Positions 4,996 through 11,734 are shown, counted from the stretch's first letter. The stretch is 11,734 nucleotides of DNA from Candidatus Moranbacteria bacterium RIFCSPHIGHO2_02_FULL_40_12b (GCA_001784725.1 MFRX01000006.1:1-11734); one strand, 5' to 3'. Numbers and translations: made by a program. Notes: generated by a model not told the origin, from the sequence alone.

Positions 4996-6011
4996 CTGGT
5001 TTGTTTTGTTTTTTTCCTTAACCAAATAAAAGTTATTCCCATAATCAGCAATATCAAAAAAATCGTAATGATTTTTCCAATGGCTCTGGTATTGAGGGCG
5101 ACAAATGCGATAAGAATAGTCACGGCGCAAAAAAATAAGGAAATTTTTTTCTGCGACCATCCCATTTCCATAAGCTTATAGTGAAGATGTCTTTTGTCAG
5201 GATTATAAATTGATTTCTTCGCGCTTATTCTTTCTCCGATCACCCACAAGGTATCGATCACGGGAACTGACATAATAAGCAAAGTGGTCGCTATTTTAGT
5301 GCCCGCGTAAATAGCCATAACAGAAAGCATAAAACCCATAAATATTGCTCCGCTAGTTCCCGCCAAGACCCTCGCTGGATGGAAATTGAAAATCAAAAAT
5401 CCCAATATTGATCCTGCCAAAGCCATGGAAATAATCCCCACCGGCGGCTGATTGACATCCGGCCTCAAACTTAGCAGAAAAATCGTGAAAACCCCGATAA
5501 TGGAAATGCCGCCGCTCAAGCCATCAATTCCGTCAATCCAATTCATTGAATTCATCACCAGAAGCATCCATAGAATAACAAAAAATAAACTGGGAAGAAG
5601 ATATTTTCCCATGTTCAGGAAGATAAATCCCCCGAACGGACTGGTGATATATTCAATTCTCGTTCCGGTAATAAATATGAGCACAATCGCGGAAATCTGG
5701 AAAAATAGCTGATTTCTCCAGTCCAACTCCCAAAAGTCATCAATCAGTCCGGAAAACAAAAGAACTGCGGCGCCTAATATCACGCCCCAGAGCGATTGGG
5801 TAATTATCAGGTTTTTATCCAGAAAAATCGCCGCCAGAAAAGACAGAATTATCGCCAGACCTCCAATCCTCGAAATGCCGTTAGAATGAATGTGCCTGTT
5901 TTCTTTCCTTCTTTTTTCCTTTATCTTTCCTGAAAGCCACATGATCAATGAACAAATAGCCACCGACGCGGCAAAAGAAATAAGAAAGGGCAGGATATAT
6001 AAAGAATGCAT
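4992..6011 (-). CDS. WecA/TagO/MraY-family polyprenyl-phosphate sugar-1-phosphate transferase
   Basis: Members of glycosyltransferase family 4 move a sugar-1-phosphate (typically GlcNAc-1-P) from a UDP-sugar to undecaprenyl phosphate, the first membrane step in making surface polysaccharides, teichoic acids or O-antigens. The product has 339 aa with about ten hydrophobic segments. Visible family motifs are HSNGISRIGGLAI (about 42-54), the DD pair D91-D92 in LIDDFWELDWRNQ, NSMNWIDGIDGLSGG (154-168), PVIDT (250-254) and KRHLHYKL (273-280), which corresponds to the HLHH box of WecA-type enzymes. This makes a WecA/TagO type more likely than MraY. The catalytic loop that normally reads GDxGS is GTSGA (218-222), without the metal-binding Asp. 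The gene has its own near-leaderless promoter and overlaps the DUF192 gene by ATGA. The exact substrate cannot be told from sequence. Confidence 0.92.
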   Translation of the reverse strand: MHSLYILPFLISFAASVAICSLIMWLSGKIKEKRRKENRHIHSNGISRIGGLAIILSFLAAIFLDKNLIITQSLWGVILGAAVLLFSGLIDDFWELDWRNQLFFQISAIVLIFITGTRIEYITSPFGGFIFLNMGKYLLPSLFFVILWMLLVMNSMNWIDGIDGLSGGISIIGVFTIFLLSLRPDVNQPPVGIISMALAGSILGFLIFNFHPARVLAGTSGAIFMGFMLSVMAIYAGTKIATTLLIMSVPVIDTLWVIGERISAKKSIYNPDKRHLHYKLMEMGWSQKKISLFFCAVTILIAFVALNTRAIGKIITIFLILLIMGITFIWLRKKTKQTR

Positions 6012-6019
6012 GGATTTTA

Positions 6020-6049
6020 ATTATACGGGCACGGTCTGATAAATGTCAA
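6020..6049 (-). promoter_or_regulatory. Consensus, apparently leaderless promoter for the WecA-like gene
   Basis: On the minus strand a perfect TTGACA (6049-6044) and a perfect TATAAT (6025-6020) are 18 bases apart. Only eight bases separate the -10 box from the ATG at 6011. Initiation is therefore expected at or one to two nt before the start codon, leaving no room for a Shine-Dalgarno. The next in-frame ATG comes after the first transmembrane helix, so a later start is unlikely. Confidence 0.75.
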
Positions 6050-6189
6050 CCCCGCCCCAGTTTTTAGAAAAAACAATAATTTGAGTAGAATTTCAGCCGA
6101 AGCCCGCTTCGACTAGAATTGAGGCGAGGCGTGTCCGTGAAATAATTTGTTTTAGATATCTGAACCCTACTTTGAAACTGGGGCGGGGT
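6049..6189. repeat. Long inverted repeat between the GT2 and WecA-like genes
   Basis: ACCCCGCCCCAGTTT (6049-6063) and AAACTGGGGCGGGGT (6175-6189) are perfect 15-bp arms around 111 bases. The interior holds a hairpin, AGCCGAAG (6095-6102), loop CCCG, CTTCGACT (6107-6114), with one mismatch. The interior has no gene. The outer end of one arm touches the -35 box of the WecA-like promoter and the other lies 14 nt after the GT2 stop. It has the shape of a small non-autonomous mobile element (MITE-like), and its stem could also end GT2 transcription. Confidence 0.7.
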
Positions 6190-6203
6190 CAACCCTGTTC
6201 CCA

Positions 6204-7886
6204 TTATTTCTTTATTTTTTCCGTCACCCAGAATTCCCCGAAATATTTTTTAAAAAGCAGGCGGGTTTGGGAATCAATTGCCGGCATCGCGCCAAGAACC
6301 GGCGCAATGAATGGGACTAGAAACCATTGTAAAAACATATAGATATACCTTTTGCGCGTATATTTTTCCGGCCTCTTGGGAAGCATAGTGAAGCTCAAAA
6401 ACATGGAAATTACCAGCCCAAACATCGCGGCGGACATTAAATATCTGGTGATAAAAGGAAGATTATGGGCCAGCACGCTTTCATTGAATTCATTCCCGCC
6501 GAAAAAAAGAGGAAGCCATCCCAGGAAAGCTAAAATAAAAGGAGCGGTTGCCCAGGAATGATGGCCTTCCAGCAGTTCAAGGCCGATTTTTATTTTTTTC
6601 GCGAATTTTATTCCTTTATCTTTCCAAATAGCCCTCATTATCAAGGGAAAATTTTCAATGCCGTAAGCCCATCTCCTCTTCTGTTTGTATTGGTTGCGAA
6701 TCGTCTTAAAATACGACTCAGCCAGCACCGCGTCGAGAGATATCGGCAAATATATCGGTGCCACCTGATAATCGCCGTGAAAATAACTGAAACACTTCCA
6801 ATAAATTATTGAATCCTCGCTGATAACATTAACCGGCCAGTACCCAACCTTGACTATGGTGTCAAAGGGCTCGCTGTGGGAAGAAAAGGTGACCATTTCC
6901 TTCCGGGTGCTTTGATACATATGCCAGAAAGAGGAACTGGTAACAATGACGCGGACAAAAGCGTTGGTATCCCATAAATTGTTGTGATATATCGGAATCG
7001 GCTGATAAGAGCGCTGCCGGCGCTTTGGTTCAGTGATATACGCGTAAGTAAGAGCGGAAAAATACTGGGGATGGCAAACACTGTCACAGTCAAAATTAGA
7101 AAGTATGGCATTTTTATGGTCTATTCCTTTTCCATCCAGGTATTTTTTTATTTCTTTGGCGGCAAAAGTAGCATTTGACGCTTTGCATTTCATTTCTCCC
7201 TTCTCCACAGTATGAGTTGTGGAAATGAAGTCCGCGAAAACACCGCTGAATTTATTTTTAAGATAATTAACTTTATTCAGCCGCTGCTCCTCTGGTTCCC
7301 TTTCCTCCGTCGCCAAAAGAATGATAATCTGTTTTTTGGGGAAACTGCCGTCGGCTACCGCTTGAATTGCCGGCTCTATGATTTGCGCTGATTCATTAGC
7401 CGTGGGGAGAAGGACAATATGGATTATTTTTCTCCAGTCCAAAATATTTATTTTTTTCCTTTTAATCGCGTCTATCTCTTCCAAAAAAGATTTTTGGACT
7501 TTAATTTCTCTCTTAATTTTTCTTTTCTCGCCTAATTTCTTTTTTCCTTCCAGATTAATTTCCAGTTCATTGATTCTTCTTTTTATTATCTTTTGGCAAT
7601 TTTCCGGGTCAGAAATATTTCGGCATCTTTCCCACCAGTCAATCTGTTTTCCTTCCTGAAGTTTTCTGAAGGCCACCAGCGAAAAAAAGGATATGTAGAC
7701 GGTCCGATATATCCAATAAATATCAAAAGCTATTATGAAGACCGCCACCCACACGGGCAGAAAAAATGAAAACGCGAACATGCCGATTAAAGTGAGCCAG
7801 GTCAGAGTTCCGGGTATGATTTCCAGTATCCTTTGGCTTCTCTTTCCGGCCGGATCTTTAGTTTTTGGATCGGGAAAACTAAACAT
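6204..7886 (-). CDS. Membrane family 2 glycosyltransferase (processive type)
   Basis: The product has 560 aa and probably transfers sugars from nucleotide donors at the inner face of the membrane, perhaps exporting a polymer as cellulose or hyaluronan synthases do. Two transmembrane helices lie at about 26-66. A highly charged, Lys/Glu-rich helical stretch follows (about 75-150). The GT-A catalytic domain then begins at HIVLLPTANES (156-166), with the donor and metal motif DCDS (266-269), the SEDS acidic motif (356-359) and the processivity motif QKRRW (402-406). Three more hydrophobic segments follow (about 446-463, 483-500, 514-534). All key catalytic motifs are present. The gene begins five nt after the stop of the 3-TM protein gene, so the two are surely co-transcribed and probably cooperate. 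No Shine-Dalgarno is seen before the ATG. The sugar and the product cannot be told. Confidence 0.92.
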   Translation of the reverse strand: MFSFPDPKTKDPAGKRSQRILEIIPGTLTWLTLIGMFAFSFFLPVWVAVFIIAFDIYWIYRTVYISFFSLVAFRKLQEGKQIDWWERCRNISDPENCQKIIKRRINELEINLEGKKKLGEKRKIKREIKVQKSFLEEIDAIKRKKINILDWRKIIHIVLLPTANESAQIIEPAIQAVADGSFPKKQIIILLATEEREPEEQRLNKVNYLKNKFSGVFADFISTTHTVEKGEMKCKASNATFAAKEIKKYLDGKGIDHKNAILSNFDCDSVCHPQYFSALTYAYITEPKRRQRSYQPIPIYHNNLWDTNAFVRVIVTSSSFWHMYQSTRKEMVTFSSHSEPFDTIVKVGYWPVNVISEDSIIYWKCFSYFHGDYQVAPIYLPISLDAVLAESYFKTIRNQYKQKRRWAYGIENFPLIMRAIWKDKGIKFAKKIKIGLELLEGHHSWATAPFILAFLGWLPLFFGGNEFNESVLAHNLPFITRYLMSAAMFGLVISMFLSFTMLPKRPEKYTRKRYIYMFLQWFLVPFIAPVLGAMPAIDSQTRLLFKKYFGEFWVTEKIKK

Positions 7887-7891
7887 AGATA

Positions 7892-8305
7892 TCAGTAGTT
7901 TATCAGCACAATCGCGGCGCTGGCGATAATAAGGCCGATTTGAATTATCAGGGACGCGAGGAGAAGAATATAGGAAGCTATTCTTTCCTTTTTCCTAAAA
8001 AATCTGCAGGCCAGCAAGAAATTAACGGCGAAGAAAACCAGGCCCATAGCCGGAATGACATATGCCTGCCACCAGTCGCCGATAAGATCCACTCCAAAAT
8101 ATACGTTATAATGGAGAATTATCGGAAAATCGACCGGTCTTATAAAAATTGCCAGGAATACCCAGTTAATAAGGTTCAGGAAGAAAATTCCGATCAGCAG
8201 CCACCGGACAATATGGTTTTTCATGAACTCCGAGGCAAAAAAAGGCCTGAACATCTTTTTCAGGCGCGGTTTTCCGGGTATTTCCTTTTCATTTTTCACT
8301 TCCAT
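7892..8305 (-). CDS. Small 3-TM membrane protein, unknown function
   Basis: The product has 137 aa: a basic, Pro/Lys-containing N-terminus (1-32), a transmembrane helix (33-55), a loop with the aromatic stretch ILHYNVYFGVDLIGDWWQ (63-80), then two further helices (about 82-101 and 108-134). I know proteins of this shape, with a similar HYNxYFGxDLxG loop, as conserved hypothetical proteins in Patescibacteria, but no function is established that I can name. It ends five nt before the GT2 glycosyltransferase gene, which makes an accessory subunit of that enzyme a reasonable guess and no more. The ATG at 8305 follows a GGGG run with an 8-nt gap that could serve as ribosome binding site and that is part of an inverted-repeat arm. 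Confidence 0.82.
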   Translation of the reverse strand: MEVKNEKEIPGKPRLKKMFRPFFASEFMKNHIVRWLLIGIFFLNLINWVFLAIFIRPVDFPIILHYNVYFGVDLIGDWWQAYVIPAMGLVFFAVNFLLACRFFRKKERIASYILLLASLIIQIGLIIASAAIVLINY

Positions 8306-8312
8306 ATTTTTT

Positions 8313-8412
8313 ACCCCGTTAGAAATAATACCCTGCAGTTCTGCCGCGATTGGGTTGCAGTTAAGAATAATTCCCGCAGATCTAATGTCCCCGCAGTAAT
8401 TTCTAACGGGGT
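8313..8412. repeat. Inverted repeat between rmuC and the 3-TM gene, overlapping the RBS
   Basis: ACCCCGTTAGAAAT (8313-8326) and ATTTCTAACGGGGT (8399-8412) are perfect 14-bp arms around 72 bases rich in ctgcag and ccgcag words. On the minus strand one arm follows the rmuC stop directly and the other ends seven nt before the 3-TM gene, with its GGGGT in Shine-Dalgarno position. The transcript could fold and hide that site. The form also fits a small MITE-like element. Confidence 0.75.
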
Positions 8413-9489
8413 TTACTGGTCAATATTTGGCTTATCGATTAGCAGGGTTTCAACTGTTGATTCCCCCTCGGTAATTTTTGCCACATCTTTATCAATTTTG
8501 CCGAATTCCCGGTAGGCATTATTGTAGGAATTAACTGTAGTGGACAAATGCCCGCCCAGCTTTTTCAGGTAGTCATCGTATGATTTCAGGTGCTTCCCCA
8601 GCTGCACTATCCTTTTGATTATTTCCTTGGTTGATTCCTGAATCTGATAGTCCCTCATTCCCTGAAACAGCGACTGGAGCAGCACATAAAATGTTGTGGG
8701 AGAAACAATATGGACTTTTTTTTCATGAGCCGCGTATTCAATCAGGTCTCTCGTATTTATCTTGACCGCTCCGACGCTTCCGTCAAGCAAATCGGCGTAG
8801 ACCCCTTCGGCGGGAATAAACATCACGGCATAGTCGGTTGTTCCTTTGCCCGGCTGAATATATTTTGAGGTCTCATCGATGCGATTCTTGAGATCCTGCT
8901 TGAAAATTTTCTCCAGTTGCCCGCGCTTCTCCGCGTCTTTTTCCTCAACAATGCGGTTATAGTTATCCAAGGAAAATTTTGAATCAATGGGAATTATCTT
9001 GTCGCCAAAGAACAAGGCCGCGTCAACAATCAGTTCCCTGCCGGTTGTTTCATCCCGGCCTAAATTATATTGCATCTGATATTGCTTGGGAGTAAAGACC
9101 CTTTTCAGAAGGGCTTCCAGATAATATTCCCCTAAAATTCCCCTCTGTTTCGGATTTTTCAGAATGTCCTGCAAATCCTGAAGCTGGGCGGAGAAATTGA
9201 CAACCTGCTTGTTGGTATCGTCCAGTTTAGTCAGTTTTTCCGTGACATCCCTGACTAGTTCCAGGGATTTTCCGAATTGATCCCGGGTGGCCTGATGGGC
9301 CAGGGTAAGCTTATTATCCATGGTTTTCCTTAATTCCTCGTTTTCTCTTCTCAGCATTTCAAGCCGATCCAGAACCACTTCGGTCTTCTCGTTTTTTTCC
9401 CTGTTTTCTATTTTTTTCCTTAAATCAAAAATGAGCCAGGCCAATATAAGGACCGCGACAATAAAAATCACAAAAATAAAATAAGGCAT
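8413..9489 (-). CDS. rmuC: RmuC family DNA recombination protein
   Basis: RmuC proteins limit DNA rearrangement, especially inversions at short inverted repeats, and carry a predicted PD-(D/E)XK nuclease fold. The product has 358 aa, shorter than the E. coli protein of about 475 aa. An N-terminal membrane anchor (about 3-21) is followed by a long coiled coil (about 23-108). The conserved domain starts at KNPKQRGILGEYYLEALL (111-128). It contains the nuclease-like residues E121, D156 and the PIDSK motif with D169 and K171, and then VMFIPAEGVYADLL (222-235). The closing GGHLSTTVNSYNNAYREFG (312-330) is typical of the family. The gene lies 31 nt after the HTH/nucleotidyltransferase-fold gene. 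A membrane-tethered recombination factor is notable in DNA so rich in inverted repeats. No Shine-Dalgarno is visible. Confidence 0.95.
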   Translation of the reverse strand: MPYFIFVIFIVAVLILAWLIFDLRKKIENREKNEKTEVVLDRLEMLRRENEELRKTMDNKLTLAHQATRDQFGKSLELVRDVTEKLTKLDDTNKQVVNFSAQLQDLQDILKNPKQRGILGEYYLEALLKRVFTPKQYQMQYNLGRDETTGRELIVDAALFFGDKIIPIDSKFSLDNYNRIVEEKDAEKRGQLEKIFKQDLKNRIDETSKYIQPGKGTTDYAVMFIPAEGVYADLLDGSVGAVKINTRDLIEYAAHEKKVHIVSPTTFYVLLQSLFQGMRDYQIQESTKEIIKRIVQLGKHLKSYDDYLKKLGGHLSTTVNSYNNAYREFGKIDKDVAKITEGESTVETLLIDKPNIDQ

Positions 9490-9520
9490 GGCATTAAAAG
9501 TATTTTAATTAGCAGGCATT

Positions 9521-10126
9521 CTAACTCTTTTTAAGATCGTTAATTAGATTTTTCAGCCCTGGTATTTTATTTATCAGTTCATCATGAGGGCCCCGCAAGA
9601 ATTCCATAAGAAACCGGTCCATCATATTAAGGCGGTATTTGAATTCTTCCGAATTCATAAGGACAAAGTTAATCTCCTTTCCGATTTCAGCTTCAAGATT
9701 GCCCATCAAATTTTTCAGCCGCCTTCGGTTAAGATTATTCACTACCAAAACCATGTCCGCCCGGCTTTTCGGATAATTCAGGAATGCTCCGCTGATAACG
9801 GCCAGCTTTACATCCCCCGTGTCTTTTATTCTTCCCAAGCTCCTGCATTGGGGATATACGTTCGATTTCACGAATAAATTGCGCAGTTCGGGATAAAAAG
9901 GAAATCCCGAGTTCAGAACATAAAATACCTTCCTATTTTTGAAACGTTTCAGGATAAATTTTATTTTCAGAAAATTATTCAGTTCCCTTCTCGCGTCGGA
10001 CATTTTTACGATATTCTTCCTGGCTATTTCCGACAGCGGGTATTGCTGATCGGGATTAAGAAGAAAAAACCTCAAAAGGCGAACCTTATTTTTCGAACCG
10101 AATAATGTTTCTAGTATCTGCCCCAT
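9521..10126 (-). CDS. Winged-helix protein with a nucleotidyltransferase-like domain
   Basis: The product has 201 aa. Residues about 4-72 form a winged helix (LFGSKNKVRLLRFFLLNP, LSEIARK, ARRELNNFLKIKFI, RFKNRKVFYVL), the kind seen in ArsR-like regulators. Residues about 104-175 resemble the minimal nucleotidyltransferase fold: VKLAVISGAFLNYPKSRADMVLVVNN, followed by EIGKEINFVLMNSEEF. The usual GS of the nucleotidyltransferase loop is GA and the DxD pair is reduced to one Asp (D124, then M-V), so catalysis is doubtful. Two-domain proteins of this kind occur widely in archaea and Patescibacteria, are usually annotated as predicted transcriptional regulators, and have no known target that I can state. 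The gene is first in a minus-strand series with rmuC and is divergent from the PP2C-like gene, so it could act on their shared intergenic region. Confidence 0.82.
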   Translation of the reverse strand: MGQILETLFGSKNKVRLLRFFLLNPDQQYPLSEIARKNIVKMSDARRELNNFLKIKFILKRFKNRKVFYVLNSGFPFYPELRNLFVKSNVYPQCRSLGRIKDTGDVKLAVISGAFLNYPKSRADMVLVVNNLNRRRLKNLMGNLEAEIGKEINFVLMNSEEFKYRLNMMDRFLMEFLRGPHDELINKIPGLKNLINDLKKS

Positions 10127-10169
10127 ACTGGTTTTTAAGCTTAATTATGAGCTATTATTCCTAAAAAGT

Positions 10170-10198
10170 AGTATAATATCAATCCTCAAAAAAGTAAA
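10170..10198 (-). promoter_or_regulatory. Probable minus-strand promoter for the HTH-rmuC series
   Basis: On the minus strand TTTACT (10198-10193) and TATACT (10175-10170) are 17 bases apart. This would give a leader of about 35 nt before the ATG at 10126. The -35 box is a weak match. It shares the divergent spacer with the promoter at 10268-10276. Confidence 0.45.
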
Positions 10199-10267
10199 CC
10201 CCTGAATTAATTTAACAAGAAATAAAATAATATGCCTGCTTTTTTGATGGATTTTCGTTTCCAACCG

Positions 10268-10276
10268 TGCTATAAT
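10268..10276 (+). promoter_or_regulatory. Extended -10 promoter, near-leaderless, for the PP2C-like gene
   Basis: TGCTATAAT (10268-10276) is an exact extended -10 element. No good -35 is present at 16-18 nt (TTGATG at 10244 is 21 nt away). Only nine bases separate the -10 box from the ATG at 10286, so the predicted leader is about two to three nt and no Shine-Dalgarno fits. Confidence 0.6.
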
Positions 10277-10285
10277 CAAACCAGA

Positions 10286-11734
10286 ATGCCTAAGAGAAAC
10301 AATAAAGAATTAACCCAAGACTTAAACAAATCGGTTTTTGCTATTCAGGTGGCTGGCGACAGCTATTTTAAGCCATATATTGAATTATTTGAATTTTCCG
10401 GAGAAAACGTAATTCAGGACCAATTGGGAAAAATCCTGGGATTTTTTGAAATTGTCGAATACAGCGACTATTCCGCTTACATAGTAAATTTCCTGACCTC
10501 GGTTCTGAAAAAAGAATATTTTGCCAATCCCAAAAGGCCGGCGGTAGAAAGTTTCGAGTCGTCTCTTAATAAAGTGAATATCGCGCTTTCCGAGCTGGCC
10601 AAACAGGAAAATATAAATTGGATCGGCAAGTTAAATTCCGCCGTATGCGTCCTGGAAAGAAACAACATCCATTTAAGCACCACCGGAAACGCGAAGGTCT
10701 TGCTTTTCAGGAATGGCATGCTAAACGACATAAGTGAAGAGTTGTCGCCGGAAGAATCTGAACCGCATCCGCTGAAGACCTTCATAAACGTCTCAGGCGG
10801 ACGAGTGGAGGATAATGACAAATTTATTATTACCACTAATGAACTGTTTCAGATTTTTTCCCTTAATGAAATTAAAAAAGGGGCATTGAGATTTTCCAGC
10901 GATAAATTCGTCCAATTCATCAAAACCGCCATGGTAAACGAGCTTGATATCGCCGCCACAATTATCGTGGACGTAACAAAACCGGAAGAGGTCCGGATTG
11001 AAGAAAATAAAAAACCTCAAAAAAAGGAAAAATTAAACGCTTTCAGCCAGCTAACTTTCAAAAAGAAGAAGCGGGAAGATAAAACTGCCGGGGAAATCGC
11101 CAAGGACTCCGGAAAAACGGAATATGTTGATTCAAAGACGGGCCACATTTATATGCAGGGAGAAAATGAATATTCTGAAAGCGGTAGCGCCTGGAAGAAT
11201 GAATTAAACGAGGCCAGGGAAAAAATTTCTGATTTCGCTTTTTGGATTAAAAAGGACTTCGCGAAAAAAATAACATCGGATGCCAAAAAGATATCAAAAA
11301 CATTATGGATTGTTCTGGTTAACTTTTACTATTTAATTATCCAGAGGATAAAATCCCGCGGAAATAAAATTCAAGAAGAATCAATTGAAAAAGAAAAGTC
11401 CGTTATTTTTGAAACTGATTTAAAAGAAGAAAACAGTACTAAGGAATTGCCAATTTCCCCAAAAAATTATTTCGCGGCAGTATCTTTGGAGGGACTAAAA
11501 AGTTTTTTCCGCGACATTATTCCAAGTTTTGCCAAAATAAAAACAAAATTTGATAACCTGAATTATCAGCAGAGAATTTACGCTATTTTGGCGGTTTTCG
11601 CGATAATCGTGGTTCCCCTTGTCTGGATAAAAGTCAGTGGTAAAAAAGAAAAGCCCGCCATAGTCCAGGAAAAACCGGTGATTTCCGACCCGAAACAAAT
11701 ATACGGGAATGAAAAAAATATTATATTCGACAAG
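10286..11734 (+). CDS. PP2C-like (degenerate) domain membrane protein, 3' end outside the window
   Basis: An open frame of 483 codons runs from ATG 10286 to the window edge without a stop, so the C-terminus is missing. Residues about 14-230 look like a PP2C/SpoIIE-type phosphatase fold: IGKLNSAVCVLERNNIHLSTTGNAKVLLFRNG (113-144) corresponds to the strands around the GDSRxYL motif, and DNDKFIITTNELFQIFSLNEI (176-196) to the SDGL motif. The metal-binding Asp residues usually found at these places are absent (GNAK, TNEL), so it is probably an inactive or binding-only version. A charged linker (235-310) follows, then a hydrophobic stretch (about 338-354), another charged linker, and a clear transmembrane helix (432-449). 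The part beyond may be extracytoplasmic. The fold assignment rests on motif resemblance only. Role unknown. Confidence 0.78.
   Translation, partial: MPKRNNKELTQDLNKSVFAIQVAGDSYFKPYIELFEFSGENVIQDQLGKILGFFEIVEYSDYSAYIVNFLTSVLKKEYFANPKRPAVESFESSLNKVNIALSELAKQENINWIGKLNSAVCVLERNNIHLSTTGNAKVLLFRNGMLNDISEELSPEESEPHPLKTFINVSGGRVEDNDKFIITTNELFQIFSLNEIKKGALRFSSDKFVQFIKTAMVNELDIAATIIVDVTKPEEVRIEENKKPQKKEKLNAFSQLTFKKKKREDKTAGEIAKDSGKTEYVDSKTGHIYMQGENEYSESGSAWKNELNEAREKISDFAFWIKKDFAKKITSDAKKISKTLWIVLVNFYYLIIQRIKSRGNKIQEESIEKEKSVIFETDLKEENSTKELPISPKNYFAAVSLEGLKSFFRDIIPSFAKIKTKFDNLNYQQRIYAILAVFAIIVVPLVWIKVSGKKEKPAIVQEKPVISDPKQIYGNEKNIIFDK

Noticed and set aside
4996..5160. N-terminal extension of the DUF192 frame up to an ATG at 5160
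   Set aside because: These codons lie inside the WecA-like coding sequence in another frame and encode no recognisable domain; the ATGA overlap at 4995-4992 followed by a signal-like N-terminus is a far better start.
1..11734. UGA recoded as glycine, as in some Patescibacteria lineages
   Set aside because: UGA ends several genes at the expected C-terminus (prmC, the 3810 membrane-protein gene, the WecA-like gene, the 3-TM gene) and I saw no in-frame UGA at conserved Gly positions.

Overview
The window looks like chromosomal DNA from a bacterium of the Candidate Phyla Radiation (Patescibacteria, most probably a Parcubacteria-like lineage). The reasons are: moderately AT-rich, compact coding; few Shine-Dalgarno sequences; two near-leaderless promoters; protein variants of a style common in that group (PrmC with NLPY, a WecA-like transferase, a small multi-TM protein beside a family 2 glycosyltransferase); and many short word-like and inverted repeats in and between genes. 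UGA is an ordinary stop codon (it ends prmC, the 3810 membrane-protein gene, the WecA-like gene and the 3-TM gene), so the lineages that recode UGA as Gly are unlikely. The taxonomic call is an inference.

Left part, + strand (1-3060): a promoter, a XerC/XerD-type tyrosine recombinase, then prfA (release factor 1) and prmC (the methylase that modifies the GGQ glutamine of RF1), a functionally coupled pair. The prfA-prmC spacer is an inverted repeat. prmC itself carries several repeat words read through in frame. A double hairpin closes this unit.

Middle (3061-4557): a region with little obvious coding. It holds a probable minus-strand micro-gene for a lysine-rich peptide with its own promoter, a very strong Shine-Dalgarno and a terminator; an AT-rich block with one exact DnaA box; and then a consensus promoter driving a roughly 200-nt, strongly structured leader RNA of unknown family. 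The leader ends at a single-pass membrane protein with a C-terminal domain I cannot assign firmly. A perfect GC-rich bidirectional terminator separates this from the minus-strand genes.

Right part, minus strand (10126 back to 4558): a winged-helix/nucleotidyltransferase-fold protein, rmuC, a 3-TM protein and a membrane GT2 glycosyltransferase run in one direction. After a long inverted repeat, a consensus and apparently leaderless promoter drives a WecA/MraY-family polyprenyl-phosphate sugar-1-phosphate transferase, which overlaps by ATGA a membrane-anchored DUF192 protein. The GT2 and WecA-like enzymes suggest cell-surface glycan synthesis. Divergently, at 10286, a long gene encodes a degenerate PP2C-like domain plus a membrane segment and leaves the window unfinished.

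The most interesting points are the unclassified structured leader, the micro-gene, the in-frame repeat peptides in prmC, the inverted repeat that overlaps a ribosome binding site at 8313-8412, and the apparent loss of catalytic acidic residues in both the WecA-like and the PP2C-like proteins.
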